A DNA stretch of 64,000 nucleotides from Ilex aquifolium (GCA_951799425.1 OX637404.1:24238045-24302044); one strand, 5' to 3'. Positions 45,201-57,916 are shown, counted from the first letter of the stretch. Notes: generated from the sequence alone by a model not told the origin. Translations and numbers: made by a program.

Positions 45201-47844
45201 TTGGAAGACGATCGGCCTCACACAAGAGCTGTCGGCCTATCAATCCCTAGTTGGTTAATCCATCAAGTGCTAAAGATGATCAGTCTATCACCCCAGAGGA
45301 CTCGATTAGTAACATCCGTCAGTACCCAGAAAACTTATGACATACACAGTAGAGACATTGCAGCTGCTCGACATCTCGGAATGAAATCAATGCTCGGCGT
45401 TAGCAAAGAAACTAATCGACATCATCTCCAATTAAATCCAGTGGGGGGCAATAATAAACACACATGAGTTGACAAACTTTGGGCTAAACAAGAATTCTTC
45501 TAGCACCATTTGGTGAAATCTCAAGTAGTGGGAGAAACTTCTGTGTGCACAAGACACTCGGTGGGCTCCGGGCCCTAGAAACAAGTAAGCCTTTGCTCGG
45601 CCAAAGCACTAAAAGTCCTAATGAAGGCATAAAACCTCTCGGGGACAGGTTCAAGGACTTGGACTCGCGAGTACTCCTTGTTTAGGGAGGTGGTATGAGA
45701 CTCGGGGTCAGGCCCTGAACACGAGTAAGTCTTTGCATGACCAAAGCACCCAAAGCCCTATGTGATTAGGCACTTGATGGGCTTCAGGCCCTAGGAACAG
45801 ATAAGACCTTGCTTGTCCAAAGCACCAAAAGTCCTATCAACGGCAAACGAAATAGTCCAGAACACCTAGCGTAATATGGATCAAAGCAAGCGATGGAGGA
45901 CACTCGTATGGGGGGTATGTCACAGAGATGATCGGTATCGCCTAAGAACCACTGTGCACCGATCAGTCTATCGTCAACTGCTCTCTCCAAGAGGATCATT
46001 CAGGCATTTGACTGAGCACCAGGGTTGCTCTTATTATCTTGATGACATCGATGATGGTCAGTCAATTCTTGTGCATCATTGGTGATTGATTTATCACCAA
46101 GGGGTGAATCGCAAATTCTGCAAAGCTTCATTACGTGGTCTCCATGCGGATTGTCACCATTCTCATCTAGCAAAAGCAGAAATAATAGCCAGCTCACAGA
46201 GGGTTTTTCAATCAAGCATCCTATTAAACGCCCTCAAAGTATAACACGAGCATTGGCCTCGGTCGTTAGGGGCAAGGCCCCGAGGGGTATAAGACTCCAC
46301 CCTTGGAGCAACGCCCTCAAAGTATAACACGAGCATTGGCCTCAGTCGTTAGGGGCACGACCTCGAGGGGTATAAAACTCCACCCTTGGAGCAACGCCCT
46401 CAAACACGGGTAAGCCTTTGCTTGGCCAAAGCACCAAAAGTCCTAATGTAGGCAAAAAAACCTCTCGGGGACTGGTTCAAGAACTTGGACTCGAGAGTAC
46501 TCCTTGTTTAGGGAGGTGACATGAGACTTTGGGTGAGACCCTAGACACAGTGCAATATAGTTACAAGGGAAAGCTTGACCCGACGTCAACATTCATGTTC
46601 GGAGGTCAGACATAAAGACCATCTCAAAAAGAGTCTCCCGGTAGGAGCCTTGAATTGCCTAGCTACGGGTTTGATATATTCAAGACTCGGTTTGGTAAGG
46701 TATGCTTTTATTTATTTCAATTAAATGTTATTTGAACATGATAAGAAAGGACAAGACTCAAAGCCCAGTTGATCATCAAACTTGGGGCTGTCGAGGCCAA
46801 GTGACGGATATGTCCGGGCCTTCTTTTATGGACATTTTAAAGAAGCCAAGATTATTCGGTCCCTCTTCAGAGGACCTGGTGTATTCGGCCTTTCTTTACA
46901 AGGATATATTTATTTTGATCTTTCTCAAGATTCAAGGTTGTTTGGTCCCTCTTCAGAGGACCGACTATTATTGTTCTCTTTAGGCTCATTCATGCTCGAC
47001 GTTCGTCGCATTCGATTATAGTAACCCTTCTCGGGGTTCTGATATTGTTATCTTCGTAGGAGTTGGATATGGAGTACCTATGATTATTACATTCGGGATT
47101 TAAATCTCTCTAGCAAACATTGAATAATTATCTTCGGTATTCCTTGAGCCGCTCAATAAAGGACTTCATTATTACTCGGCCTCAAGGGACAGATGTGTTT
47201 GGGGTCTCTTTATTAAAGCCCCTCGTCAAGAAACTCATGTACTGAGGCTTTCTACATAGAGACTTCTCAAAAATCAAGATTGTCCGGCCATGTTGTGGGG
47301 ACACAGTGTATTCAGTCATTCAAGAACCAAATTTATTCGATCCTGCCTCGGACTCATTTGGTTTATCCTTGGGGGCCAAGCTTATGCGGTCTCTAATCAA
47401 AAGATCAGCAACATCTATTATTGATATATGTCGGACATATTTGGCTTGGACGGTGCCTCATGATCGTCTCGTTTATAGCTCGATAATTGTTTATCGTAAT
47501 TAGGATTCAATTATACTCATCCCTCAGATTTGATTGTGCTCATCCTCTTTTAGACTTGAATATTATTGTTTCTTCAGATGAGTATGAACCAACTATGGTT
47601 GTCTCGTATAAGATTCGGCTTTCTCCAACGACATCTTATAATTATGTTTGAGATTCTATTATTTTGCCCTTCAATGAGGCATCTCATTATTGCTCGACGT
47701 AAAGGGTTTCTTGTCTCGGCATATCTCTCCCAAGGCGTACATTACCAAGGAGAATGCGAATATTATCCCCAAAGACATGAATATTTCAGGTAGCTTCCAT
47801 CTTCTTCTAAGGGTGACAAAAGAAAATGGAAGCTGAGGGGCAGT
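42211..47844 (+). other. N1 interior, non-coding, TCGG-rich
   Basis: No gag, RT, RNase H or integrase motif was found in any frame. CTCGGC, TTCGGC and TCGGCAT words recur every few tens of bases. Paragraph-like repeats are visible: a CACCAAAAGTCCTAATG ... GAGTACTCCTTGTTTAGGG block occurs near 45605-45690 and again near 46430-46515, and a GGACCT/GTATTCGG-type phrase recurs around 46860-47350. Either a long-decayed coding region or a true non-coding payload would fit. Confidence 0.6.
46228..46404 (+). repeat. 83-bp tandem repeat in N1
   Basis: A unit beginning ACGCCCTCAAAGTATAACAC occurs twice in full with few changes and starts a third time at 46394. Confidence 0.85.
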
Positions 47845-48316
47845 TGTCGGGACATTTCTGTCAAGTGGGTCCACCAGCCTCACTCCCAATGAAGGAATTG
47901 ACATATATCACAAGTGGGACATGCTACAATAAATAAAGGCAGGTAATGAATGTTTTTAGTAAGCTAGCCATGCTTATCTCTCTGTATTGACGGCTGCACA
48001 GTACATGATGGTAAGTGGCTCTCTAATTTTCTCTATATATATGGGTGAAGACCCAAGAAAGAGGGGGCCTCAAGTAAGAGCACTTCGGCTCTATACTTCA
48101 CATACACACACCTATATTATTTTTCTAGTTTATACATTCGCCTATTCATGTATTGATCGCAGTAACTGACTTAGGCATCGGAGGGGCCTCCCCTGGCTCA
48201 ACGTCGGGGGTCTTTCTAACTTCTCTCTGATTTTGCAGCTCACGAACGGGATGATATTCGAAGGTTAGGGGCGTACCTTCAACATTTCAGTGATTATGCG
48301 AATTTTAGCCCGCACA
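47845..48316 (+). repeat. N1 3' LTR
   Basis: 472 bp, same ends as the 5' copy, followed by the duplication ATTAC. Confidence 0.93.
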
Positions 48317-49068
48317 ATTACCAATGTGTCGGGCAAATTAACACTGAAGTGTTTAGGGTCATCCCAACGGGCCAACCCATAGTAGCGTTCAATGTCCAAT
48401 TCAAATAAAGAAAAATAAATGGTCTAATCAATCTTCATATTTTAGGTCAACTTCCATTAAATACCATAATCAATTCAATGCAAGCCATGATGCTAGGACT
48501 ATATCATTGGAAAGCTCGGAGTCTACTTTCTAACGCATCACGGTGCATAATTTAGAGTTTTTTTTGGAGGGAGTTATGACAATTTTACTAAATAGTTATA
48601 ATTTGTCTACTAAACCAGAAATTGTTATTTTAATTTTCTTTAGTCTTACATCTATAATGCTCCGTTTGGTACAATGAAAAAATAGAATGATGAAAAATTA
48701 GAAGGATGGAAAGTTGGAAGGATAAATAAAACATTATGTATGATAAGGAAGGAAAATAGGAAGGATGCAAAAGTGGATGAATTAACTTTCCTTCCAACTC
48801 ACCAAAATCAATCCCTCCAAAATCGAAAGGAAAGTAGATGGAGAGTTAATTATTTGTGTTGAGATGTATCTTATTTGTCTATATATCTTTTGATATATAC
48901 ATATATTATGTATACATTAATTTCATATAAAAATAAAATGATAAAATATGTATATATATATATATTTAAAAATAAATTTAAAATAAATTTAAAAATAAAA
49001 AGTAAAAATAAAAATGAAAAATAAAAATAAAAATTTGAAATTAAAAAAAATATTTTTTCCATCTTAAG

Positions 49069-49688
49069 TAGGGGTGAAAATTTTCGACTCAACACGATTA
49101 CACGACTCGAACTCGACACGAATTTTATGACACGAACTTGATTATAACTCGACACGAACTTAAAAATGACCTGACACGCGAACAAGAAATATAAAAAGAC
49201 TCATATTCAGTTCAACCAGTCAAACTTAAAATTGACACCATCAACCAAATTATTTAAAAATAAACACTTTCTCTATTTTCTCATTTGTATGGTAACACGA
49301 AATTAACACAAAACTAACATGTTTAACTAGTATTATAGACATAAAATGTTAATTATTTGTAACTATTTATTAAGCACTGATATAATTATTATATAAAAAA
49401 AATATTTTTATTTATTATTATTATATTTATTTAAGTTAACTTTTAGTTTGATAAAAAATATTAACATGGATTCATTTAAGTGAAAATAGAATATTAGCGT
49501 TAAATTTTTTATTCAAAGTTTATGTGGGTCAACACGAATACGAACACGACATGAAAATAAACAGGTCAACTCGCAACTCGACACGACACAATTAGTTAAA
49601 TGATTTGAGTTAGGTTTGACTAATGTTCGACACAAATCTGTAATACTCAACACGAATCTGACACAACACGACTCGATTGTCACCCCTA
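49069..49688. mobile_element. hAT-like non-autonomous element
   Basis: Perfect 9-bp terminal inverted repeats TAGGGGTGA / TCACCCCTA. The flanks ATCTTAAG and ATCTTAGC match at 6 of 8 positions, consistent with an aged hAT duplication. The interior is full of CGACACGA words, as in 11479-11962. Confidence 0.8.
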
Positions 49689-49715
49689 ATCTTAGCCAGC
49701 ACAAAAAAAAAAAAT

Positions 49716-50577
49716 TAAGGCCTGTTTGGTTTGCATTTCAAAAAACAGTATTTGAAAATTATTTTTGGGAAGAGTTTTAAGAAAGTGTTTTTAAAAATTT
49801 TAGATTGTAAAACTTATTTGGTTATATATTTTTTAAAATAGTTTTAAATAACAAAAAATAGTAAAACTTGTTTGGACAATGATCCATAAAACTAATTTTT
49901 AACTTATCCCTTCTGATTAAAAAAAAAAAAAAAACCTATCACTCTAGCAGTCACGTCCATCGCCTTCTCATTATCTTCCATACAACAACCATCTCTCTCT
50001 CTCTCTCTCTCCATTATCTTCCACCCAGCTAGTCTCTCCCTCTCCATTATCTTCCACCCAGCAAGTCTCCCTCTCTCTGTTATCTTCTCACCCAGCAAGT
50101 CTCCCTCTCTCTCCATTATCTTCCACACAGCAACCATATCTCTCTGTTATCTTCTCACCCAGCAAAAACAAACACACACACAGATCTGTTGCGCAGAGAA
50201 AGAGAGAGAGAGAGAGGAGATGAGTTGGAGAAGATGAACAGCAGGTCACATTTTTAGCGAAGATGAATAGCCAGTCACATTTTTAGAGAAGATGAACAGC
50301 CGGTGGAGAAGATGAACAGTCGGTCACATTTTTTGTTTCCAACGAAAATCAAAGGAGAGACCTCATTAATTTGGAGATAGTGTGTGTTTTCCGTGTTTTC
50401 ACTTTACCTTAGAAAACAATGAAAACACCATTTTTTGTTGTTCTATAAAATCACATCTCATTTCCCAAAATTTTCAAAAAATTTGAGAACAAAAAAGCTA
50501 AACAAACAAGTTTTCCTTGCTTTTAGAGTTTTGAGAACAAAAAACTGTTTTTGAAAACCAAACCAAACATGCTCTTA
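49716..50577. mobile_element. Nested hAT-like element with GCCTGTTTGG ends
   Basis: TAAGGCCTGTTTGGTTTGC on the left pairs with CCAAACATGCTCTTA on the right. The interior has repeats of ATTATCTTCCACCCAGCAAG (about 49970-50165), with (CT)n, and of GAAGATGAACAGCC (about 50225-50320). No transposase was seen. Confidence 0.65.
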
Positions 50578-50702
50578 GTCATTTTTAATTTTCATCCATC
50601 CAACCAAAAACAAAGGAAGGAAAATGTATCATTCCTACTTTCTTTCCTTGAATGATAGAAAGTGTATCCCTCCTACTTTTCATCCTTCCTAATAAACGAA
50701 GC

Positions 50703-52513
50703 ATAAATGTCTTATGTTTTCCAAGATTCTTTTATAGTTTTCAAGCATTTTTAGGTTTTTGTCAAAAAATTTAAGTATTAGACTTGAAAATGTAAATTGC
50801 CATTACTTATACTTGGAGGGTTGTTCCAAATTAAATCATATAATAGTCCAAGTCATGTATGAGTGGAGGGAGTTTTGATATTTGAATGAAATTACAACCT
50901 TTGACTTTTGAAAAGACGGTTTCCTTTTTATTAAACTCTTCTCCTATTGGTGGACTTCTAATTCGTGACGAGTTTTGCTCTTGTTTGGATTTAAAATATC
51001 AAATTATAAAAGCATTTGATGTATGTGTTGTTGGCAAGTCTAGAGTCATTAAGAGGTTGCCATGTGTCAAGATCTGAAGAAAATATGGGTAATGATCAGC
51101 CACAACTTTTGTTTGAAAGAAGGAATAGTTGTCTAGGAGTTACAAAACCAATCAACCGTCGATAAAAGAAAACTGTCGAAGAAAGTGGCTATAAAAAGAG
51201 CAAAAGAAGGAAGTTGAAGGACAACTCAAACTTCCCACAAGACTCATGATCAGGACATTCAGGAGTAGTGTTAAAGTTAATTTTTGGAAGTAGTTAGTAC
51301 TATAACAAAAGACTTTTAATTCAGTCTATCTGTAACTGAAACTCATTCGATTAGACTAATAAAGGAGTCTGTTTTTATTGATTCATTATTCTATATGTTT
51401 ATCAATTTAAGAATTCATCCAACGAAGTCCTGAAAGAAGGCATTTGAACCCATCCACAAGTAATCGCTAGAGAACTGTCTATCGATTGAGGCATTCTGTC
51501 GATCAGCACAGATTTTGGGGCAACAGTTCTGCATCTCTTTGGTGAATTGTTTAGAGTGGTGAGCCTATCTACTATCCTTGATTGTTCCTTGTGTTACCCC
51601 TAATTCTCCATGTTTGATGCATCACAAAGTGAAAAAAAAAAATAGTTCAGAAGGATAGAATGAAAGGATATCCGAAAAATCTATAACAGACATTAATAGT
51701 TGGGGCGATGTCTAACTAATTGTATAATTGAGAATGTAATGTGAAAAATATAATAGTTTGGAGGGCAGTATGAAATAAGGGTTATACTTGAAGGGATCAA
51801 TATAATGTATAATTTGTCCTTAAAATAAAATGCAAATTGAACAGATATCACAACAAAAACTTCGAAGGAGACAAGAAAGGATATTGAGCAACTTGTACTA
51901 GAGAGACTATCAACAAAGAAAATTATTTTTCGGGTGATGCTAATACTAATAAAATACTTTCTTTCTTTTTTTGGTTCAACGGTTAGGGGTGTTTGGACAA
52001 TTTATGCGTACCTCAACTAATTCTTTTTTCGGTCTGGTCAAAGACAAGTCATCCATACTGATATTAAAATATTCATGAGTAATAAATCTCTCATGACACA
52101 TTATAGTGATCATGTTCATTTTTTACTCCAATGTTGCACTATAATTGCAAAAAATTGTCTTTAGCGACGACGTCGTTTGTATTTCATGCCTTCTAAAACT
52201 AAAATTATAAAAGCCATCCAAATAATATGTTTGCTAAGTCTCACTGTTGAGTTAATAAGGATAATATTCAATGTAATACTAACACTTAGTCATCATCGTC
52301 ACATGACGTCACTAATTCAATACGTATACAAGAAAATAGATAAAGTGAATCTCACTTATTTATATTTAATAGTTATTAAATTAAATAAATGAGTAGTTAC
52401 TAATTTATGTAGTATTTATTTGTTTATTTGTTGCATTGTTATTGGATGTTGACATCAAATTGTAGCGATAACGTAGGGTCACCGTTGTCAAAATTACAAC
52501 GTTACACAACGTA
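50703..52513. other. Spacer, no gene called
   Basis: AT-rich DNA. The stretch 51060-51600 has the look of an old LTR (GCTATAAAAAGAG, AATAAAGGAG), but I could not define ends or a duplication. Confidence 0.4.
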
Positions 52514-52518
52514 AGTAT

Positions 52519-52696
52519 TGATGATGCACAAAAGTGAATTTATGCACAATCAATTAGTAGAGTGTATGATATAAAGCAATTATTGAAACATTTAATAATA
52601 ACAGACAAAGATTGGGTGGTTGGGTCTGGGTGACCTAACCACTGAAGGTGGCAATGGTTGTCCGAGAACTCTATTAATGAGAGAGTAAAAGGTAGT

Positions 52697-52756
<60 letters not shown>

Positions 52757-53069
52757 AGAGAGTACGCACAAGATGAGGTGAGTGTGAGATCTCTACCCCC
52801 ATGTGTAAGGGGTTTATAATTTATAGGCACAGAACCTTAATTGAGGCGGTGACATGAATGTCAAGCTACTAATTTATCAGGGATGATAGTTACAGTTGGG
52901 GATAGGCACTATCTTGGAGTCATGGTTATCCCGATGGTCGCTCTCCCACATGTGTTAACCCTGCCTGAACTCTTGAGATTTAGACTGGATTGAGATTATG
53001 AACTAAGCCTGGATGATTTTGACTTAATCTATGAACTGAGCCCAAACATAGTTAAATTTGGGCTCATCA
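52519..53069 (-). mobile_element. Solo LTR, minus orientation
   Basis: On the minus strand it starts TGATGAGCCCAAATTTAAC and ends TGTGCATCATCA, the ending shared with T1 and the solo LTR at 365-1245. The perfect 5-bp duplication AGTAT flanks it (52514-52518 and 53070-53074). A (GT)n(GA)n microsatellite lies inside at about 52697-52752. Confidence 0.9.
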
Positions 53070-53323
53070 AGTATTATCACGAGATGTAAATCCTATTTTT
53101 TTTACATGGGTTGGTAACTATCTTACAAAGAGGAATAACTTCCGAAAGATTCGCATCGTTCTTCACCCCTTTCCCTTCATGACGAATTAGCAACTGGAAG
53201 TGGGAAGACAGAGACGAAAAAAATGGCATGCATGCTGCTGGAAGTTTGATGACTAGTCATTTTCTATGTCTAATCCCTCATGCATTATCAGCCATCAAAT
53301 TCAAATTAATTGATGTTGCTTTT

Positions 53324-53983
53324 TGATGGTGTAAATCTACCGAGAATGAACTGGAGGTCAGATATGCGTGGAGTTAAGAGTGTTGTCTGAGCTACGAGGC
53401 TAGTGTTAGGCAATGCTGGTTGATGTTTTGGGGAATTGAGGATGGGGAGATAACACAACAGAATTATAGTGGTTCACCGGCCTGAGCTCGGCTAGTCCAC
53501 TCTGGAATGGAGCCTATAGCTCATATCTTCTTATTGATGGTCTTGAATCTGTTACAATGCAGTCAGAGAGGTGTTAGGGTTCTTCGTGGCTCTACCCTTA
53601 TAGCCTCTTGCTTACCTCTCATCCGATTTTACTTCATATAATGGAGGGATTTTCTCCCCTCTACTCTCCTCCGTTCCGGGGTTACCTAAACTCCTTTTGG
53701 TTTGATCAATGGACTCTATCCCGAAATCTTTGCCTCCTATCGTGGGATCCTTCTCAATCTTCTGAGAGGATCTCAATCGGCTACGAATCTAATGCCTTAA
53801 ATCCAGCTTGGCTATCGCTCTGGAGGTATTTGTTGTTGTCTTGCTGTCCCCTTGTCATTCCCTATTTCATTTCTCCTGTGGGGAGCTCTGACTGCAGCTG
53901 GATGAGCTCTGCTGGTCTTTCCTGACCTCCCATGCTGAGCTCACTTCCCGAGCTGAGGCTTGGGCTCTTTTTAGGTATCATCA
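53324..53983 (-). repeat. T2 3' LTR
   Basis: 660 bp. On the minus strand it starts TGATGATACC and ends in TTTACACCATCA. The polypurine tract GAGCTGGGGGGCAAC lies next to it (53984-53998). Confidence 0.9.
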
Positions 53984-54161
53984 GTTGCCCCCCAGCTCTT
54001 GTCTTAAGTTAGCTTAGGCAGGGGTTGAACTGCTTCCCAAACTGAGCTAGATCTGCACATGGCTACCCTTGGCTTCACACGTGACTGAAGCTTTTTGACG
54101 GTTTGCAGCGATCATGACTCTCCTCGATTCCCGCGCACGTTTCAGCCCACGTCCCTTAAGC

Positions 54162-54169
54162 TTTAAATA
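54162..54169 (+). promoter_or_regulatory. Candidate TATA box of T2 antisense gene A
   Basis: TTTAAATA is followed by a C/T-rich leader and lies about 450 bp before the first ATG. A leader intron is possible. Confidence 0.35.
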
Positions 54170-54614
54170 CCCAAACGGTTACCTGAACCGCTTCTCTCCA
54201 CTGTTCATCTTCTTCCCCCTTCGATTTCCGATTGAATCCTTCTAAATCTCACCCAAAATCGAGTCTTTGTGTTCGAATTAAGGACCTGCGGTGCCTTCTT
54301 CCTCCAACTCTGCTCTGGATTGTCGCTCGTTTCTCATTCCTAGCTAGGTACGCTTTCCCTATTCTCTTTTCAGCTTTTCTAGTTCTGGATCTTTTGAGTT
54401 CTAGGTGGTTGTTGCGTTTTTGGGCTCATAGGTTCTTCTATTTCTGGTCCCGCTATTGTTGCCTATCTCCCCTTCCACATTTCGTGGATTGGAGCTCTAT
54501 TGTGCACATACTCGCTATTGGGAGTTATTGTGCTGATCCTAGGGTTATCAGAGAGTGTCTGACTGGAGTCCCCCCCTTTATCGTTCCTTTAATCTTCCCT
54601 TCTCTTGTCCGAAC

Positions 54615-57269
54615 ATGCGTGCCTCTTCCAAACCTACTCGCCCCTCTGCTTCTTCCCTAAAGGATAGGTCTGCCGAAGAAGAGGCTGACTTAGGGGAGGT
54701 AGGTGATGAAATCGATAATTTCCCCGGTGTTGACGCTGTTGAGTCTGGAGTTCGAACCGAGGAATTTCCCTCATCGTCTTCCCCTAGGCCTCCCAAGCCT
54801 GACAAAGGTAAGGGCAAAGTCAGCGGGGTTGGGGTTTCTGGTAGTACAACATATCTAGGAGCTGCCTTAGACCATGCCAAGGTTGTGGGCCCTAGTAAGG
54901 TCCACCCTTCCTTCATGAGGATTTTCACAGCCCGCTATGGGTTTCCTGAGGGTGTCCAACCCTGGTGTCCTGACAGCTCTACCTATTATGTTGCCAGTGT
55001 TCATAAGAGGGTCTGCTTTTTTGAGGCCGCGTTCGAGAATGGCCTTCGCTTCCCTCTTCATCCCTTCATCAAGAATGTTCTGCAATATTTCAATGTATGT
55101 CCCTCTCAGCTTGCTCCTAACTTCTGGGGGGTTTTGGTGGGTCTTCTGGTCTTCTTTAAGGACCACAAGCTCGGGGTTCCTAGCATTTCCCTACTTTTAG
55201 ATTTTTTCAACGTCAAGCAGACCTCTTCTGAGGGATTTTTATACATCTCCAAGCGAGTCAACGTTAGGCAGATCATTTCTCACATCCCATCCTCCCACAA
55301 ACACTAGAAAGAGCGTTTCTTCTTTATCGGGGGTACCAATTGGGAATACAACCCTGCTGATAGCTCGGATACTCTTGGTGTCCCAGAGCCTGGACTGTTC
55401 CATAGAACTTGCGTGAGTCCTTGCTTGAATTGGCTGAGTTCTGCTTTGAGATTCATAAGTTTCTAACTCTGTTCTCCATGGGTTGTGTCCAGGTACCAGA
55501 CCAGAGCTCAGTGCTGAGGATGAGGAAGTAAAGCTGGAGCTGGTCAAGTGCAATCCCCTAAGGTACTCTGAGCTTATCCGGCCCTTTGTTCTGGTTGAGA
55601 AAGTATTTAGTCCTCTTGGGATAGAGGTAGAAGCCCCTCTTCCTCTTTCTATTGTCAGACCTGAAGAAGTAACAGGTAATTCCCTTTCCTTATTAGTTGT
55701 GCTGCCTCTCCTCTTACTTCCCCTTATTCATTAGTCTTTGGTTTTAGATTTTCCAGCCTCTTCCGTAATGAAGCCCACCCCTGAAGAAATCCAGGCCAAA
55801 ATCGACCACTTATCAAAAAGTGGGAAAAGTGGCAAACGGAAAGCCATAGCTGGTTCTGGAAATAGCCCTGTCACACGGGCTAAGTTTCAGAAATTGGGAG
55901 TGTCCTCTTCTTCACCGACCTCGACCTCATCAGAGCTAGCTAAAACGTTGAACACCCTTCCAGTTGTTGAGGTCCGCCCGCCATCTGGGGTCCAGCCCTC
56001 TTCTAGTCAAACTGACGAGCCAGGCGAGGCTTCCCCCTCTTCGACTGAGGTTAGGGAAGCTTTAAAGTTGGTCCCTGGCCTTCAGCCTGGTGGTTTCACC
56101 TATAGCCCTTCAGGGAAGCTTATTGAGTCTTTTCCGAAGAAAACTGAAGGTGGCAGAGCACAGCACCCCAAGGTGGAGGAGAGTGAAGATTCATTCTTCG
56201 AGAACAGCGATCTCGCTGCTGGGGCCATCTATTCTGTTCTTACTGATTTTGACGTTCAAAAGGCTTCCTCCTTGCCTCTCGAGGAGACTATTAGCTCAGC
56301 TCTTCAGGGAACAGCTGTTGTAAGTTCTAACCTCCTTATATATCCATTTATTTTTTATGTGATAACCTTAAGCTTATCTTTTCTCGCTTACTCTCCTGTC
56401 CCCAGTTGGTTCTTCATGTGAAAGGTTTGGTGCATAGGATTCAATCTTCTGAGAGCTCTGTCAAAGCTTTAAAAGCCTATGAGCTTAAGGTTGCTGAACT
56501 CACTTTTGACAATGACGACCTCCGAGCTCAGGTGACAAGCCTCAAGGAGGAGTTGGAGAGACAGGCTTCTTCCCTTCAAGGCTTACAAAAGGCCAAAGAC
56601 GTCGCTGACGAAAGGGAAAAGAAAACCAGGGATGAGCTGAGAAAAGCCAAGGAAGAGCTGAAGCTTAAATCTGAGGCTTGGGCTAAGGCAAGTCAGGAAG
56701 CTTTTGAAGCTCATAGCTCCTTGCAGAGTGCAAATGAGGATTATTTAACTGTGACTGAGGCAAACGCAGCCCTCTGCACCGAGCTTGAGGGGCAGAAAGC
56801 CCTTGTCCAGAGGAAGGAGGGTGTGATTGCTGAGTTAAGGGATGATGTCACCACCCAATGGGCGACTGGATGGCTCGCCTTTCAACGCAGAGCTATAAAG
56901 ACTTACCCAGACCTCGACTTCGACTTGGCTATTCCCACCGAGGAAGAGCTAGAGGAGACCGATACAGATGGCGAGGGAAACAGCTTGGCTCCTCCAGATG
57001 TTGCCCCAGGAGGTGTTGAGATGTCTATCCCTCCTGCTGAGACTCCTGAAGTTCTTACTACTGGGACAGGCTCTGTTGCTGCAATTCCCGAGCTCCCAGC
57101 TACGACTTCTGTTGTTTCTGCTACTACACCATCCTCAGCTGACCTTGTGGCTGAGGCCCTTGCCCATAATTCAGAATCAATAGGAGTAGAGATCCGCGCA
57201 GCTGGTACTCCTAGAAGTTCATCCGCATGGTTGCAAACTCCTACAATTACACCTTCTACAGACCCCTAG
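54615..57269 (+). pseudogene. T2 antisense gene A: four-exon gypsy-associated gene
   Basis: On the strand opposite to T2 gag-pol. Exon 1 (54615-55412) has an N-terminal acidic/Ser-Pro region and then a domain with YYVASVHKRVCFFEAAFENG, LRFPLHPFIKNVLQYF and KERFFFIGGTNWEY; a TAG interrupts it at 55305-55307. Exon 2 (55493-55675), exon 3 (55748-56319) and exon 4 (56406-57269) join in phase through GT/AG introns and stay open; exon 1 to exon 2 is out of phase by one base as read. Exon 3 is Ser/Pro-rich. Exon 4 opens with a long coiled coil (LKAYELKVAELTFDNDDLRA to about VIAELRDDV), then a conserved-looking AFQRRAIKTYPDLDFDLA and a Thr/Pro-rich tail. It resembles plant proteins labelled putative gypsy-type transposon. 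The function is not known. Confidence 0.78.
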
Positions 57270-57916
57270 AGCTTTTCTTATGTTCATGGCATTCTTCCCT
57301 GTATCTTGAACCTGTTTATTGAAATACAAAGACTCTTGTTTTTGTCTTTGTTTTGAATTGCAATGTGATTTCTGTCTTTGGGGCATGGTTGTTTGTGTTT
57401 ATGTTCCCCTTGCCCCCATTGTTTTGAGAAGTACTTCAGTCCTTCTTGAAACAAGATTATAGACTTTATGAGCTGTCAGGTTCTGTTGATGTACTAATGA
57501 CCTCCTCCGGAACTCCTTATCCTGATGTAAGCAAGGCTCTTGGGACTGGAGGTCTCAAGGGCTTGCTATAGAGATGCTATGTTGTCAACCGAGCTGAGCT
57601 CAAGTATGAGGAATATTCTGTGTAGGTGGGGTCAGACTCCTTTTCGATTGTTTTAAGTGTCTTAGGAGGGGTAATCTTGTGCAGATTCTTTTTCCCGCCT
57701 TTTCCCAACTGCTCTCCATAACCGTAACCACCTTTATTAATTAGGAAACCAAAAAGACCGCCGACTCTGCCCTTCGCGTGGCTCTGGGTTTCCTAAAAAT
57801 TTACAAACTTCTTTAAGTCTCCTAACTTCTGCTGAGTTTCTTCTCTCTTGCTAAAAATATCTTTGAGTTTCTTCTTGATCTATCGTGGTTTCCCTCTGTT
57901 TTCATCATAATCTTTA
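57270..57916 (+). other. Spacer between T2 antisense genes A and B
   Basis: Presumed 3' region of gene A and promoter and leader of gene B. C/T-rich near 57830-57900. No ORF with a domain is seen. Confidence 0.45.

Larger units (their letters stand above)
41718..48316 (+). mobile_element. N1: LTR element with no recognisable gag or pol
   Basis: Two 472-bp LTRs (41718-42189 and 47845-48316) start TGTCGGGACATTTC and end CGCACA. The duplication ATTAC flanks the element (41713-41717 and 48317-48321). By eye the LTRs differ at roughly 24 sites (about 5%). A Tat-like primer site follows the 5' LTR, and a GCTGAGGGGCAGT tract precedes the 3' LTR. The 5.65-kb interior has only short ORFs without domains. 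It must have depended on proteins from another element, probably of the Tat group. Confidence 0.92.
48660..50702. mobile_element. DNA transposon relic hosting two nested elements
   Basis: The left end reads GCTCCGTTTGGTAC and the right end is an imperfect inverse, CTAATAAACGAAGC. Matching subterminal text (GGAAGGATG / CATCCTTCC and AAAGTAGGA-type words) supports one element. No clear target duplication was found. Two other elements lie inside, at 49069-49688 and 49716-50577. Confidence 0.6.

Noticed and set aside
51060..51600. Possible solo LTR
   Set aside because: TATA-like and AATAAA-like motifs are present, but no TG/CA ends with a matching 5-bp duplication could be placed.
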